Shown in pieces: positions 31,718 to 42,100 of a DNA stretch of 43,252 nt. The notes under the pieces are model-generated. The model ran no database searches. It was not told the DNA's origin and saw only the letters and a list, made by a program, of their open reading frames with translations. The translations under genes and the position numbers were made by a program. Positions within the stretch are counted from its first letter, which is position 1. Every line of letters begins with the position of its first letter. The DNA is from Xanthobacteraceae bacterium (lineage in GTDB: Bacteria > Pseudomonadota > Alphaproteobacteria > Rhizobiales > Xanthobacteraceae): NCBI GenBank assembly GCA_030038415.1, contig JASHOX010000147.1, forward strand, positions 1 to 43,252. Direction: 5' to 3'.

Positions 31718-32704
31718 ATGAGGCGGCGGGAATTCATCATCGGCGGCGCTGCCGCGGCGTGGCCGCTTGCCGTGCGTGCGCAGCAGGCCGTGACAGCGCG
31801 ACGTATTGGCGTAATCGTGAATCTTTCCGAGGGCGATCCGGAAGCCAGGCGGCGTGTCGGTGCATTCCTGAAGGTGATGACTGAACTCGGTTGGACCGAC
31901 GGCAAGAATTTGCAAATTGAATACCGCTGGGGCGTCGGCGACCAACTCATCAGGGACAATGTTGCGGCGCTGGTCGCGCTTAAGCCCGATGTGATCGTAG
32001 CCAATGCCCCTCCAACGGTGCTCCTATTGCAGCGGGCGACCCATACTATTCCCGTGGTCTTCGTCGCTGTGACCGATCCCATCGCGCTCGGCATCGTGCG
32101 GAGCCTTTCCCGTCCGGGCGGTAACGTCACCGGCTTCTCTCCCGCCGAGCTTGATATGAGCGCAAAATGGCTGGAATTGCTCAAGGAGATCGCGCCGAAT
32201 GTTAGGCGCGTTGGAGTATTCGGCGCACAACTTTCCTACAATCCCGGATCCGGTCCACAAGTGGCGGCTATTCAAGCCGCAGCGAAGACCCTGGGCGTGG
32301 ACGTCAGCATGATCGACGTGCGCAACGCGGCCGCGATGGATCGCGACGTTGCGGCTTTCGCGCGCTCGCCGGACGGCGGCCTGATCGCGATCAGGACGTC
32401 GGAGGACGTCGCGGCCCGCGAGACAATTATCGCGCTCGCCGCGCGTTACCGGCTGCCGGCGGTCTATCCGCTCCGCTTGTTCGCCGCAGACGGTGGTCTC
32501 GCGTCCTATGGTCCCGACATCATCGAGGAGTACCGAGAAGCGGCCGGCTATGTCGATCGTATCTTGAATGGCGCGAAGCCGGCCGATTTGCCGGTGCAGT
32601 CGCCGACCAAATTCGAGCTGGTGGTCAACCTCAAGACCGCAAAGCAAATCGGTCTTACAATGCCGCCGACGCTGCTGGCGACCGCGGACGAGGTGATCGA
32701 ATGA
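31718..32704 (+). CDS. ABC transporter substrate-binding protein (PF04392 family), copy 1
   Basis: A 328-residue periplasmic binding protein of the ABC_sub_bind type (periplasmic-binding fold I). The signal peptide begins M-R-R-R-E-F-I-I, a twin-arginine motif, and ends at V-R-A-Q. Family blocks are I-P-V-V-F-V-A-V-T-D-P-I-A-L-G, S-R-P-G-G-N-V-T-G-F and the C-terminal F-E-L-V-V-N-L-K-T-A-K-Q-I-G-L. These proteins are numerous in Bradyrhizobium-like genomes, and ligands are mostly unknown. The ATG at 31718 is set by the signal peptide. No permease or importer ATPase is adjacent; the ABC protein upstream looks like an exporter. Confidence 0.92.
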   Translation: MRRREFIIGGAAAAWPLAVRAQQAVTARRIGVIVNLSEGDPEARRRVGAFLKVMTELGWTDGKNLQIEYRWGVGDQLIRDNVAALVALKPDVIVANAPPTVLLLQRATHTIPVVFVAVTDPIALGIVRSLSRPGGNVTGFSPAELDMSAKWLELLKEIAPNVRRVGVFGAQLSYNPGSGPQVAAIQAAAKTLGVDVSMIDVRNAAAMDRDVAAFARSPDGGLIAIRTSEDVAARETIIALAARYRLPAVYPLRLFAADGGLASYGPDIIEEYREAAGYVDRILNGAKPADLPVQSPTKFELVVNLKTAKQIGLTMPPTLLATADEVIE

Positions 32705-32783
32705 CGGTGCCGAATTGCGTTGTCGACGCCGAAGCCAAGAGTGCCGCAAACGCGGGCTATGATTTGGCCGCAGGAGATTAGCC

Positions 32784-33773
32784 ATGAGACGCCGCGAATT
32801 CATCACGCTTCTGGCCGGCACGGCTATTGCCGCGCCCCGCTCTGCAGTGGCGCAGGCACCCGCAAAGACCTATCGCCTCGCGACATTTTGGGCCGGACCC
32901 GCCGCCGCCATGTCGGCAAAAAATCCCAACATAGCGATCGTCATCGCGGCGCTTGCCGAACGCGGCTACACGATAGGTCAAAACCTGGAGCTGCATCCCT
33001 TTGGCGGGGACATGCAGCTGTCGCGGCTGCCGCAAGTTGCCCAAACTATTGCCGCAGGCAAATTCGACGCGGTGGTCGTTCTCGGCTGGCCGCCGGCGGC
33101 GGCGATGAAGGCAACCGGCGTTCCTACCGTTGTCGGGGCGGGCGCCGGCGATCCAGTCGCGACCGGGCTTGTCGTCAGCCTCGCCCATCCGGGCGGCAAT
33201 GTGACCGGCATATCGGATGACGCCGCGACATTGGCCACTAAGCGCCTTGGCTTGCTCAAGCAGGCGGTCCCCAGCATTCGCAAAGTCGCCATGCTGTGGA
33301 ACAAGACCGATCTCGGCATGACGCAGCGCTACCAGTCGTCGGCGGACGCGGCCAAATCCGTCGGTGTCGCCGTGGAAGCGCTCGGCGTCGGCGAGCCTGA
33401 CGATTTCGCCGATGCTTTCGCGGCGATGGATCGCGATCCGCCCGATGCGATTCTCATGGTGTCGGATCCGCTCACCATTCTCAACCGCAAACGGGTGTTC
33501 GACTATGCCAACGCGCACCGCCTGCCGGCAATTTATGAGACCGATCCCGTCGTTCGCGACGGCGGGCTGATGTCTTATGGCGCGGATTTGAAGGAATCCT
33601 TTCAGCGGGTCGCCGCCATGATCGATCAAATATTCAAGGGGGCGAAACCGGCCGATCTGCCGTTCGAGGAGCCGAACCGCTATATTTTCGCGATCAACTT
33701 GAAGACGGCAAAAGCCATCGGCCTTGAACTGCCGCCGACCGTGCTGGCGCTTGCCGACGTGGTGGTCGAATGA
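32784..33773 (+). CDS. ABC transporter substrate-binding protein (PF04392 family), copy 2
   Basis: A 329-residue paralogue of the gene before it, starting M-R-R-R-E-F-I-T-L-L-A-G with a twin-arginine signal peptide cut near S-A-V-A-Q. It has V-V-G-A-G-A-G-D-P-V-A-T-G-L-V in place of the usual V-T-D-P block, then A-H-P-G-G-N-V-T-G-I and Y-I-F-A-I-N-L-K-T-A-K-A-I-G-L. The two copies are clearly divergent and separated by 79 nt. A sensor kinase with an extracytoplasmic Cache domain begins 58 nt after its stop, so a role in delivering a ligand to that sensor is conceivable. Confidence 0.92.
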   Translation: MRRREFITLLAGTAIAAPRSAVAQAPAKTYRLATFWAGPAAAMSAKNPNIAIVIAALAERGYTIGQNLELHPFGGDMQLSRLPQVAQTIAAGKFDAVVVLGWPPAAAMKATGVPTVVGAGAGDPVATGLVVSLAHPGGNVTGISDDAATLATKRLGLLKQAVPSIRKVAMLWNKTDLGMTQRYQSSADAAKSVGVAVEALGVGEPDDFADAFAAMDRDPPDAILMVSDPLTILNRKRVFDYANAHRLPAIYETDPVVRDGGLMSYGADLKESFQRVAAMIDQIFKGAKPADLPFEEPNRYIFAINLKTAKAIGLELPPTVLALADVVVE

Positions 33774-33830
33774 GGCGGATGCCTGCCGTCCGCGCGATGG
33801 ACGCGGCAAAATCTCTGCTAAGATGACCGG

Positions 33831-36800
33831 ATGAAAGCTGACGTGGACCAAAGAGCCGGTGTAGCTTCGGGCGAGGCGGCCGAACGGTTCGCCGCGCCGG
33901 CGGCTGGCGGCTCTATTCTGCGCAGCCGGCTTTTCATCAAATACGTCGCGCTGTTCGTCAGCGTCGTGGTGCTGGCGCTGGTTGCCAACGGCGCGTTCGA
34001 AGTCTGGTTCTCGTTTCAGGAGCAGAAAGCGTCGCTGATCAACATCCAGCATCAGCAGGCCGAAGCCGCCGCCGACAAGATCGAGGAATTCGTCACTCAG
34101 ATCCAAAGCCAGCTCGGCTGGACCACGCAGTTGCCCTGGACCGGCGGCACGCTCGACCAGCGGCGCTTCGACGCGCTGCGGCTCTTACGTCAGGTGCCCG
34201 CCATCACCGAGCTTGCCCAGATCGATGCCTCCGGCCACGAACAGCTCAAAGTCTCGCGGCTCACCATGGACGTGGTCGGCAGCGGCATCGACTATTCCAA
34301 TAAGCCGGAATTCACCGAGGCCGTGAGGAACAAGGTCTATTACGGCCCGGTCTACTTCCGCCGCGAGTCCGAGCCCTACATGACCATTGCGCTCGCCGGC
34401 GCACGCGTTGAGAACGGCGTCAGCATCGCGCAGGTCAATCTCAAGCTGATTTGGGACGTGGTGTCCGGCATCAAGGTCGGCGAGAACGGCCACGCTTACG
34501 TGGTCGACGGCGCCGGCCGCCTGATCGCCCATCCCGACATCAGCCTGGTCTTACGCAACACCGACATGGCGAAGCTCGCCCAGGTGCGGGCGGCGCGCGC
34601 TGGCGGCAGCGGCGAGGATGTGCAGGAGGCCGACGACATCGCCGGCCATAAGGTGCTCACCGCCTATGCGCGGGTGCATCCGCTCGGCTGGTTCGTGTTC
34701 GTCGAGACGCCGGTCGAGGAGGCCTATGCGCCGCTGTACCGTTCGATTCAGCGCTCCGGCTACGTGCTGTTCGGCGCGCTGGCGCTCGCCTTCATCGGCG
34801 GCGCGTTTCTGGCCGGCCGCATGGTGGTGCCGATCCAGGCACTGCGCGCGGGCGCGGCGCGCATCGGCGCTGGTAATCTCGCTCAGCGCATCGACATCAA
34901 GACCGGCGATGAGGTCGAGGCGCTGGCCAAACAGTTCAACGCGATGGCGGGGCAACTCCAGGAATCCTACGCCGACTTGGAGAAGAAGGTCGAGGATCGC
35001 ACCCGTGAGCTGAGCGAATCGCTGGCGCAACAGACCGCCACCTCGGAAGTGCTCAGAGTCATCTCAAGTTCGCCCGGCGATCTGACGCCGGTTTTCAACG
35101 CGATGCTGGAGAACGCCATTCGTATTTGCGACGCCTATTTTGGCGTGCTCAATCTCCATGAGGACGGACAATTGAAGATGGCCGCGATGCACAATGTGCC
35201 GCCGGCCTTTGCGGAATTTCTTCAAGGCCAAGCCGGCGGTTATCAGCCGACCACGGGCAGCTTGCTGGCTCAGGTCATGCGGACAAAACAAGTCGCCCAC
35301 ATTACCGACAACATCTCGGGGGCTGGCGGCCGGGCGGCGATGCTTGGTGGCGCGCGGTCGATTATGTGCGTGCCGATGCTCAAAGACGAGGATTTGGTCG
35401 GCACCATCAGCGTCTATCGTCGGGAAGCCCGCCCATTCACCGACAAGCAGACGGAAGTTTTGAAGAATTTCGCGGCCCAGGCCGTCATCGCCATCGAGAA
35501 CGCGCGGCTGCTTTCCGAATTGCGCGAGTCGTTGGAGCAGCAGACGGCGACCGCCGAAGTGCTGGGCGTGATCAACGCCTCCCGTGGCGACCTCCAGCCC
35601 GTGTTCGAGGCCATGGTGGAAAAGGCGCGGCGATTGTGCGAGGCGGATGCCGGCCATCTCGCGCTGCCGGTTGGCGACGATTATCGAAGCATTGCGGTCT
35701 CCGCCATGTCTGCCGACATGGAGCGGACGATTCGTTCGGTGTCCTATGCGCCGGGCCGTGGTACGGCCATCGGCCGAGCACTGGCAGAGCGTCGACCGGT
35801 ACAGATATCGGACATTGGCGCCGACCAAGAACATGTCGCCCGGCAAGCCGCGGATAAGGGATACATAAGGACGATCTTGGGAGTACCGCTGCTGCGGGAG
35901 GGCGAGGCCATCGGCGCGTTCGGGCTCTCGCGCCAGCACGTGGAGCCGTTCAGCGAGCGCCAGATCGAGCTGGTCCGCACCTTCGCCGAGCAAGCCGTGA
36001 TCGCCATCGAAAATACGCGGCTGCTTAACGAACTGCGCGAGACGTTGGAGCAGCAGACGGCGACTTCGGAGGTGCTGAGTTCGATTGCCAAGTCGCGGGG
36101 CGAGCTGACGCCCGTCTTCGACATTATCCTGGCCAGCGCCAACCGGCTTTGCGAAGCCAATTACGGCACGATGTATTTGCGTGAAGCCGGCGGCTATCGC
36201 GCAACCGCACGCCAGGGACATCTGCCGGCAACCGCCGAGCAGAAATGGTGGAAGGGCGATGTGTTCCAGCCGCGGCCAGACGTCCCGTTCGGCCGCGCCG
36301 TCGCCAGCGGCCGTCCCGTCCTGGTCCACGATCTGGCGACCGAACCGGCCTATCTCGACCGCGATCCTTGGATGGTTGCCGGGGTCGACGAGGCCGGCAT
36401 CCGCTCGATGTGCGCCGTTCCGATGATGAAGGACGCCGAACTGGTCGGCGTGATGGCGTTCTATCGCCGGGAGGTGAGGCCTTTTACGGAAAAGCAGATT
36501 GCCTTGGTGGAAAACTTCGCCGCCCAGGCCGTGATTGCCATCGAGAACGCGAGGCTGCTATCCGAATTGCGCGAACGCACCGAAGATTTGACCCAATCGC
36601 TCAACGAGTTGCGCACCGCGCAGGACCGCCTGGTGCAGACCGAAAAGCTTGCTTCGCTCGGACAATTGACCGCGGGTATCGCCCACGAAATCAAGAATCC
36701 GCTCAATTTCGTCAATAATTTCTCTTCTGTGTCCGTGGAACTGATCGACGAATTGCAGCAGGAACTGGCGAAGATGAAAGTCGACGCTGCGGCGCGCGAG

Positions 36801-37445
36801 GAAATCGACGATCTGGCGGAAACCTTAAAAGGCAACCTCGACAAGATCGCGCAGCACGGCAAGCGGGCGGACTCGATCGTCAAGAACATGCTGCTGCATT
36901 CGCGCGAAGGCTCGGGCGAGCATCGGCCGGTCGACGTCAACACGCTGGTCGAAGAGAGCCTCAATCTCGCCTATCACGGCGCGCGGGCGGAGAAGCAGGG
37001 CTTCAACATCACGCTGGAGCGCTCGTTCGATCCGGCGGCGGGCGAAGTTGACCTTTACCCGCAGGAAGTCACGCGCGTTCTGCTCAATCTCATTTCAAAT
37101 GGCTTCTATGCCGCGCACAAGCGCAAGGCCCAGTCCGACGGCGAAGGCTTCGAGCCCACACTCGCGGCGGCGACCAGGAATCTCGGCGACCGCGTCGAGA
37201 TCAGAATTCGCGACAATGGCACCGGGATACCGCCTGACGTGAAGGAAAAGATGTTCAATCCGTTCTTTACCACCAAGCCGGCAGGAGAGGGCACCGGCCT
37301 CGGCCTCTCCATCAGCCACGACATCATCGTGAAACAACATTCTGGAACTATCGCGGTCGATACCGAACCCGGAAAATTCACTGAATTCACAATCGTTCTG
37401 CCGCGCCAAGCGGCGGCATTGGAAAAAGCAGGAGGACGTGCGTGA
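33831..37445 (+). CDS. Membrane sensor histidine kinase: Cache-HAMP-3xGAF-HisKA-HATPase
   Basis: A 1204-residue sensor kinase. TM1 is about 34-58, a periplasmic Cache-type domain about 60-300, TM2 about 308-330 and HAMP 331-385. Three GAF modules begin near residues 400, 570 and 741, each opened by Q-Q-T-A-T-x-E-V-L and closed by F-A-A-Q-A-V-I-A-I-E-N. The kinase core has phosphoacceptor H952 in G-I-A-H-E-I-K-N-P-L-N-F, the N box near 1085 (L-L-N-L-I-S-N-G), the G1 box from D1128 (D-N-G-T-G-I-P) and the G2 box G-E-G-T-G-L-G-L-S. All catalytic motifs are intact. It has no receiver of its own; the stop overlaps a receiver gene by 4 nt. The start lacks a strong Shine-Dalgarno. Confidence 0.95.
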   Translation: MKADVDQRAGVASGEAAERFAAPAAGGSILRSRLFIKYVALFVSVVVLALVANGAFEVWFSFQEQKASLINIQHQQAEAAADKIEEFVTQIQSQLGWTTQLPWTGGTLDQRRFDALRLLRQVPAITELAQIDASGHEQLKVSRLTMDVVGSGIDYSNKPEFTEAVRNKVYYGPVYFRRESEPYMTIALAGARVENGVSIAQVNLKLIWDVVSGIKVGENGHAYVVDGAGRLIAHPDISLVLRNTDMAKLAQVRAARAGGSGEDVQEADDIAGHKVLTAYARVHPLGWFVFVETPVEEAYAPLYRSIQRSGYVLFGALALAFIGGAFLAGRMVVPIQALRAGAARIGAGNLAQRIDIKTGDEVEALAKQFNAMAGQLQESYADLEKKVEDRTRELSESLAQQTATSEVLRVISSSPGDLTPVFNAMLENAIRICDAYFGVLNLHEDGQLKMAAMHNVPPAFAEFLQGQAGGYQPTTGSLLAQVMRTKQVAHITDNISGAGGRAAMLGGARSIMCVPMLKDEDLVGTISVYRREARPFTDKQTEVLKNFAAQAVIAIENARLLSELRESLEQQTATAEVLGVINASRGDLQPVFEAMVEKARRLCEADAGHLALPVGDDYRSIAVSAMSADMERTIRSVSYAPGRGTAIGRALAERRPVQISDIGADQEHVARQAADKGYIRTILGVPLLREGEAIGAFGLSRQHVEPFSERQIELVRTFAEQAVIAIENTRLLNELRETLEQQTATSEVLSSIAKSRGELTPVFDIILASANRLCEANYGTMYLREAGGYRATARQGHLPATAEQKWWKGDVFQPRPDVPFGRAVASGRPVLVHDLATEPAYLDRDPWMVAGVDEAGIRSMCAVPMMKDAELVGVMAFYRREVRPFTEKQIALVENFAAQAVIAIENARLLSELRERTEDLTQSLNELRTAQDRLVQTEKLASLGQLTAGIAHEIKNPLNFVNNFSSVSVELIDELQQELAKMKVDAAAREEIDDLAETLKGNLDKIAQHGKRADSIVKNMLLHSREGSGEHRPVDVNTLVEESLNLAYHGARAEKQGFNITLERSFDPAAGEVDLYPQEVTRVLLNLISNGFYAAHKRKAQSDGEGFEPTLAAATRNLGDRVEIRIRDNGTGIPPDVKEKMFNPFFTTKPAGEGTGLGLSISHDIIVKQHSGTIAVDTEPGKFTEFTIVLPRQAAALEKAGGRA

Positions 37446-37831
37446 ATCTTCTCATTCTCGTGGTCGATGACGAGCCCGACGTCGAGCTGCTGTTTCGTCA
37501 GCAATTCCGCCGCGATCTCCGCGCCGGGCGGTTCACCATGGCATTTGCGCAGTCGGCCTTCGCCGCGCTCGACGCCATCAGTGGGGCGGCCGACGCTTCG
37601 CTGATCCTGATCCTCTCCGACATCAATATGCCGGGCATGAGCGGGCTCGATCTGCTGCCGAAAGCCAAGGAAATCCGCCCCGACGTTCCGGTCATCATGA
37701 TCACCGCCTACGGCGACGCCGAGACCAAGCGCAAGGCATTGGAGCGCGGCGCCGACGCGCTGCTCACCAAGCCCATCGATTTTCTCGCGCTGCGCAGCGA
37801 GATCGATACCCGGGTCGAAAAAGCGGCATGA
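37442..37831 (+). CDS. Stand-alone response-regulator receiver (CheY-like)
   Basis: A 129-residue single receiver domain without an output domain. The acidic pocket is D9-D10-E11, the phospho-acceptor D60 in L-S-D-I-N-M-P-G, the switch Thr in M-I-T-A-Y-G, and K110 in L-T-K-P-I-D. The start is GTG at 37442, overlapping the kinase stop as GTGA, and its own end overlaps the next gene by 4 nt (ATGA at 37828). The arrangement indicates one transcript and coupled translation, with this protein as a phosphate shuttle or sink between the kinase and the receiver-cyclase. Confidence 0.94.
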   Translation: MNLLILVVDDEPDVELLFRQQFRRDLRAGRFTMAFAQSAFAALDAISGAADASLILILSDINMPGMSGLDLLPKAKEIRPDVPVIMITAYGDAETKRKALERGADALLTKPIDFLALRSEIDTRVEKAA

Positions 37832-39072
37832 ATATTCTGTTCGTCGATGACGAGCCTGACTTGGAGGCTCTCATTACCCAGAAATTCCGCCGCCAGATCC
37901 GCGACGGAACGGCGAAGTTTTTGTTCGCGCGGGACGGCATCGAGGCGCTGGAGGCGCTGAAGGCCAATAGCGACATCGACCTCGTCGTCAGCGACATCAA
38001 CATGCCGCGCATGGACGGGCTGACGCTGTTGCAGAAGCTGCAGGAAAGCGATGGCGGATTGTCTACGATTATCGTGTCGGCTTATGGCGACATGGCCAAT
38101 ATCCGCACCGCCATGAATCGCGGCGCATTCGATTTCGTCACCAAGCCGATCGATTTCACCGACCTGGAAACCACGATCGCCAAGACGCTGCGCCATATCG
38201 AAGCGCTGCGCGAGGCCCGCCGCCGCCAGGCCGAGGCCGAGCGGGCGCATGCGTCGCTGTCGCGCTACTTCTCGCCGAATCTCGCCGCGCGGCTGGTCAG
38301 CGATCCGGCCGCGGGCGAGCTCGAAGGCCAACGGCGCGAGATTGCGACGCTGTTCACCGACATCACCAGTTTTACGGCGCTGGTCGAAGCGCTGGAGCCG
38401 AGCGTGCTCGGACCGCTGCTCAACGATTATCTCACCGGCATGACCGATATCGTCTTTGCCCACGACGGCACGGTGGCGAAAATCATCGGCGATGCCATCC
38501 ATGTGCTGTTCGGCGCTCCGGGCGAGCAACCCGACCATGCATCCCGCGCCGTGGTCTGCGCGCTGGCGCTCGACGATTACGCGCAGGCGACTTGCGCGCG
38601 CTACCGGAAGAAAGGCCTCGCGCTCGGGCTGACGCGGATCGGCGCCCATGCCGGGCCGGCGATCGTTGGCGCCTTCGGCGGCGGCCGCTTTTTCGACTAC
38701 ACGGCTTACGGCGACACCATCAATGTCGCCGCACGCCTCGAAGGCGCCAATAAACAGCTCGGCACCCGCATTTGCGTCAGCGCGACGCTGGCCGACAAAG
38801 TCGACGATTTCAAGGGCCGCCCGGTCGGCGATCTGGTGCTGCGCGGCAAGACCGAGGCACTGCGCGCCTACGAGCCGTTGCGGCCCGAGCAATACGACAG
38901 TCCGGCGACCAAGAGCTATCTGGAGGCCTTTGCCAAGCTGGAGGCCAACGATCCGGGCGCCGTCGCCGCCTTTGCCGCCCATCTCGGCAAGGAGCCCGGC
39001 GATCAGCTTGCCAGCTTCCATCTGAAGCGGCTGCTGAACGGCGCCACCGGTACCAGGATCGAGATGGACTAG
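37828..39072 (+). CDS. Response regulator with class III adenylyl cyclase output domain
   Basis: A 414-residue protein: receiver (1-120, phospho-acceptor D56, lysine in T-K-P-I-D), a helical linker (121-150) with R-Y-F-S-P-N-L-A, a class III nucleotide cyclase domain (170-345) and a C-terminal tail of about 65 residues. Cyclase metal ligands are D178 (L-F-T-D-I-T-S-F) and D222 (K-I-I-G-D-A). K218 and T292 (D-Y-T-A-Y-G-D) are the adenine-selecting pair, and N299 and R303 (I-N-V-A-A-R-L-E) the transition-state residues. All are present, so cAMP synthesis is predicted rather than cGMP. Control by phosphorylation from the upstream kinase follows from the 4-nt overlaps. Confidence 0.95.
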   Translation: MNILFVDDEPDLEALITQKFRRQIRDGTAKFLFARDGIEALEALKANSDIDLVVSDINMPRMDGLTLLQKLQESDGGLSTIIVSAYGDMANIRTAMNRGAFDFVTKPIDFTDLETTIAKTLRHIEALREARRRQAEAERAHASLSRYFSPNLAARLVSDPAAGELEGQRREIATLFTDITSFTALVEALEPSVLGPLLNDYLTGMTDIVFAHDGTVAKIIGDAIHVLFGAPGEQPDHASRAVVCALALDDYAQATCARYRKKGLALGLTRIGAHAGPAIVGAFGGGRFFDYTAYGDTINVAARLEGANKQLGTRICVSATLADKVDDFKGRPVGDLVLRGKTEALRAYEPLRPEQYDSPATKSYLEAFAKLEANDPGAVAAFAAHLGKEPGDQLASFHLKRLLNGATGTRIEMD

Positions 39073-39191
39073 AGGCGCCGCGCGCGGCGCCGATCCCTCT
39101 GCTTGGCCAGATTTGGGTGTGATCCTCGACACCTGCCAATTCAGGGATGTGATATCCTCATCGCGGCCTATCAGCGCTAGGGGCAACCGGC

Positions 39192-42100
39192 GTGAAACGA
39201 AGCGGCAAACCCAAGGGCAGGGCAGCGGGCGCGCGGCGGCCGGGCGCCAAGCGCCGCCGATCGCGTGTCGTCGATCCAGCCCGGCCGGCCCGGGCCGGCG
39301 CAGCCACCGGCCTTGCTGAAAAGCTCGCGGAGAAAACCCGCCAGCTGGACGAGGCGCTGGCGCAGCAGGCGGCCATGGCCGAAGTACTGCGCGTCATCTC
39401 AAGTTCGCCCGGCGAGCTGGAGCCGGTGTTCGACGCGGTACTGGAAAATGCGACACGGCTCTGCGAGGCCGATCTCGGCATCCTCTATCGCTTCGTGGAG
39501 GGCGCCTTCCGCGCCGTCGCCCTGCGTGGCGCGCCGCCCGAATTCGCGGAATCTCAGCAACGCGCGCCGATCCGCCCACTTGCCAGCACCGGCCTCGGCC
39601 GGATCCTCAGCACGCGGCAGCCGGTGCACATCATCGATGTCAGAGAGGAGGAGCCCTATAAGAGCGGCGACCCTTACATCGTCACCGCAGTCAATCTCAG
39701 CGGCAGCCGCACAGTCGTGCTTGTCCCCATGCTCAAGGACGAGGAGCTTGTCGGCGCGATCACCATTTATCGGAAAGAGGTTCGTCCGTTCTCCGAAAAG
39801 CAGATCGAGCTGTTGCAGAATTTCGCCGCCCAGGCGGTCATCGCCATCGAGAACACGCGGCTGCTCAACGAACTGCGCCAGCGCACCGATGACCTCACCG
39901 AGTCGCTGGAGCAGCAGACGGCGATTTCGGAAGTGCTCGCCGTGATTTCAAGCTCGCCCGGCGACCTTAAGCCGGTGTTCGATACGATATTGGAGAACGC
40001 GACGCGCATCTGCGGAGCGAGCTTCGGCAATCTCGAGCTGAACGAAAACGGCCTGTTCCGTCTCGGGGCCGCGTACAACCAGCCACAGGCCTTTATCGAG
40101 CAGCGGCAGCGCAACCCGCTCATAAACCCTCACCCCCTGTCCGGACTTGCTCACGTCGTCGCCACCAAGCGGGTCTTTCAGATCGAGGACATGGCGGAGC
40201 ACCCGCTTTATAAGGCCCACGACTACCCGCCTTATGTGCACCTTGTCGAAGCCGCCGGCGCTCGCACGCTCCTCATCGTGCCCTTGCTTAAGGAAAACGA
40301 GCTTGTCGGTGTGCTGGGTATCTATCGGCGGAAAGTGCTGCCGTTTACTGACAAGCAGATCGAGCTGGTCAAGAATTTTGCCGCTCAAGCCGTCATCGCC
40401 ATCGAGAACGCGCGGCTGCTCAACGAATTGCGCCAGCGCACCGACGACCTCACCGAATCGCTTGAGCAACAGACCGCGACATCAGAAGTGCTTAAGGTCA
40501 TCAGTACGTCACCCGGAGAGCTGAACCCGGTATTCGATACGATCCTCGATAACGCGACGCAGATTTGCGCGGCACAGTTCGGAATTCTATTCAATTACAA
40601 CGGCGAGCACTTCAATCATGTATCAACGCACGACGTGCCGGCGCCTCTGCTCGATTTCATGATTCAGCGTGGACCCTTTCTGCCACCGGCCGGTACGGTC
40701 CTCCATGAGGTCTTGATTACCGGCAATGCGGCTCATCAGTTGGATGCCTCGGCCGCCCAGGTGCAGAGTGCCTCGGTTCGCCTCGGCGGCGCAAAGTCTT
40801 TTCTTGCGGTACCGCTATCGAAGGATGGGACACTGATCGGCGCCATCAGCATCTATCGCCAGGAGGTTTGTCCTTTCACCGGGAAACAGATCGAACTGCT
40901 CAAGAACTTCGCCGCGCAAGCCGTCATCGCTATCGAGAACGCGCGGCTGCTGACCGAATTGCGGCAGCGCACCGATGATCTCACCGAATCGCTGGAACAG
41001 CAGACGGCGACCTCGCAAGTGCTGGGCGTCATCAGCGCATCGCCGGGTGATTTGGCGCGCGTGTTTCAGGCCATGCTGGACAACGCGACGCGTATCTGCG
41101 CCGCGGAGCTTGGGATACTCTACCGCTACGACGGAAGTGCCTTCGTGCTGGCAGCGCATATGGGCACCAGCCCCACTGTTGTTGAAATGATGAAGGGTGG
41201 ACCGATCCATCCCCATCCGAATTCCGTGCTCGGTCGCATCGCCGCGACAAGGGAAATCGTCGACGTCGCCGACGCAACCAAGGACCCGGGTTACCTCCAA
41301 CGCGTTCCAGCCTGGGTGGCCGGAGTCGAAGGCGACGGCACCCGAAGCCTGTTGGGCGTACCGATGATGAAGGAGAACGCGCTCGTCGGCGCTCTTGTGG
41401 TGTTTCGTCAGGAACCGCGGCCGTTTACCGACAAGCAGATCGAGCTTTTGCAAAATTTCGCCGCGCAAGCGGTTATCGCCATCGAAAACGCGCGACTGCT
41501 CAACGAATTGCGCCAGCGCACCGATGACCTGAGCGAAGCTCTGGAGCAGCAGACGGCGACGTCGGAGGTGCTTCAGGTCATCTCCAGCTCGCCGGGCGAG
41601 CTACAACCTGTTTTTCAGGCGACAATCGATAATGCAACGCGGCTCTGCGGAGCGAAATTTGGCGCGCTATCGCTCCGCGAGGGAAATGTTTTCCGCAACA
41701 TGGCCATGCATGGCGTTCGGCCCGCTTACCTTGAAGAGCGCCAAAGGGACCCGATCATTCGGGCCACGCCAGGACACAATCTGGAGCGGCTTCTCCGCAC
41801 CAGGGCCGCGGTCCACATTCCCGATCTGGCGTCCGACGTGGAAGCGGCGCAGGTGCTGTTCGAACGCGCCGGCGCTCGCGCCTTGCTCAACGTGCCGCTG
41901 ATCAAGGGCGGCGACGTCGTCGGCTCGATCATGATCTATCGCGAGGAGCCGGGTGCCTTCACCGACAGGCAGATCGAATTGGTCGAAAACTTCGCCGCCC
42001 AAGCCGTCATCGCCATTGAAAACGCGCGGCTGCTTAACGAGCTCCGGCAACGCACGGACGATTTGGCGGAATCACTTGAGCAGCAGACGGCCACTTCGGA

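Noticed and set aside
30145..33773. A complete ABC importer made of the ABC half-transporter and the two binding proteins
   Set aside because: The fused membrane-ATPase layout is exporter-like, and PF04392 proteins normally work with separate permease and ATPase genes, which are absent. Adjacency is probably chance.
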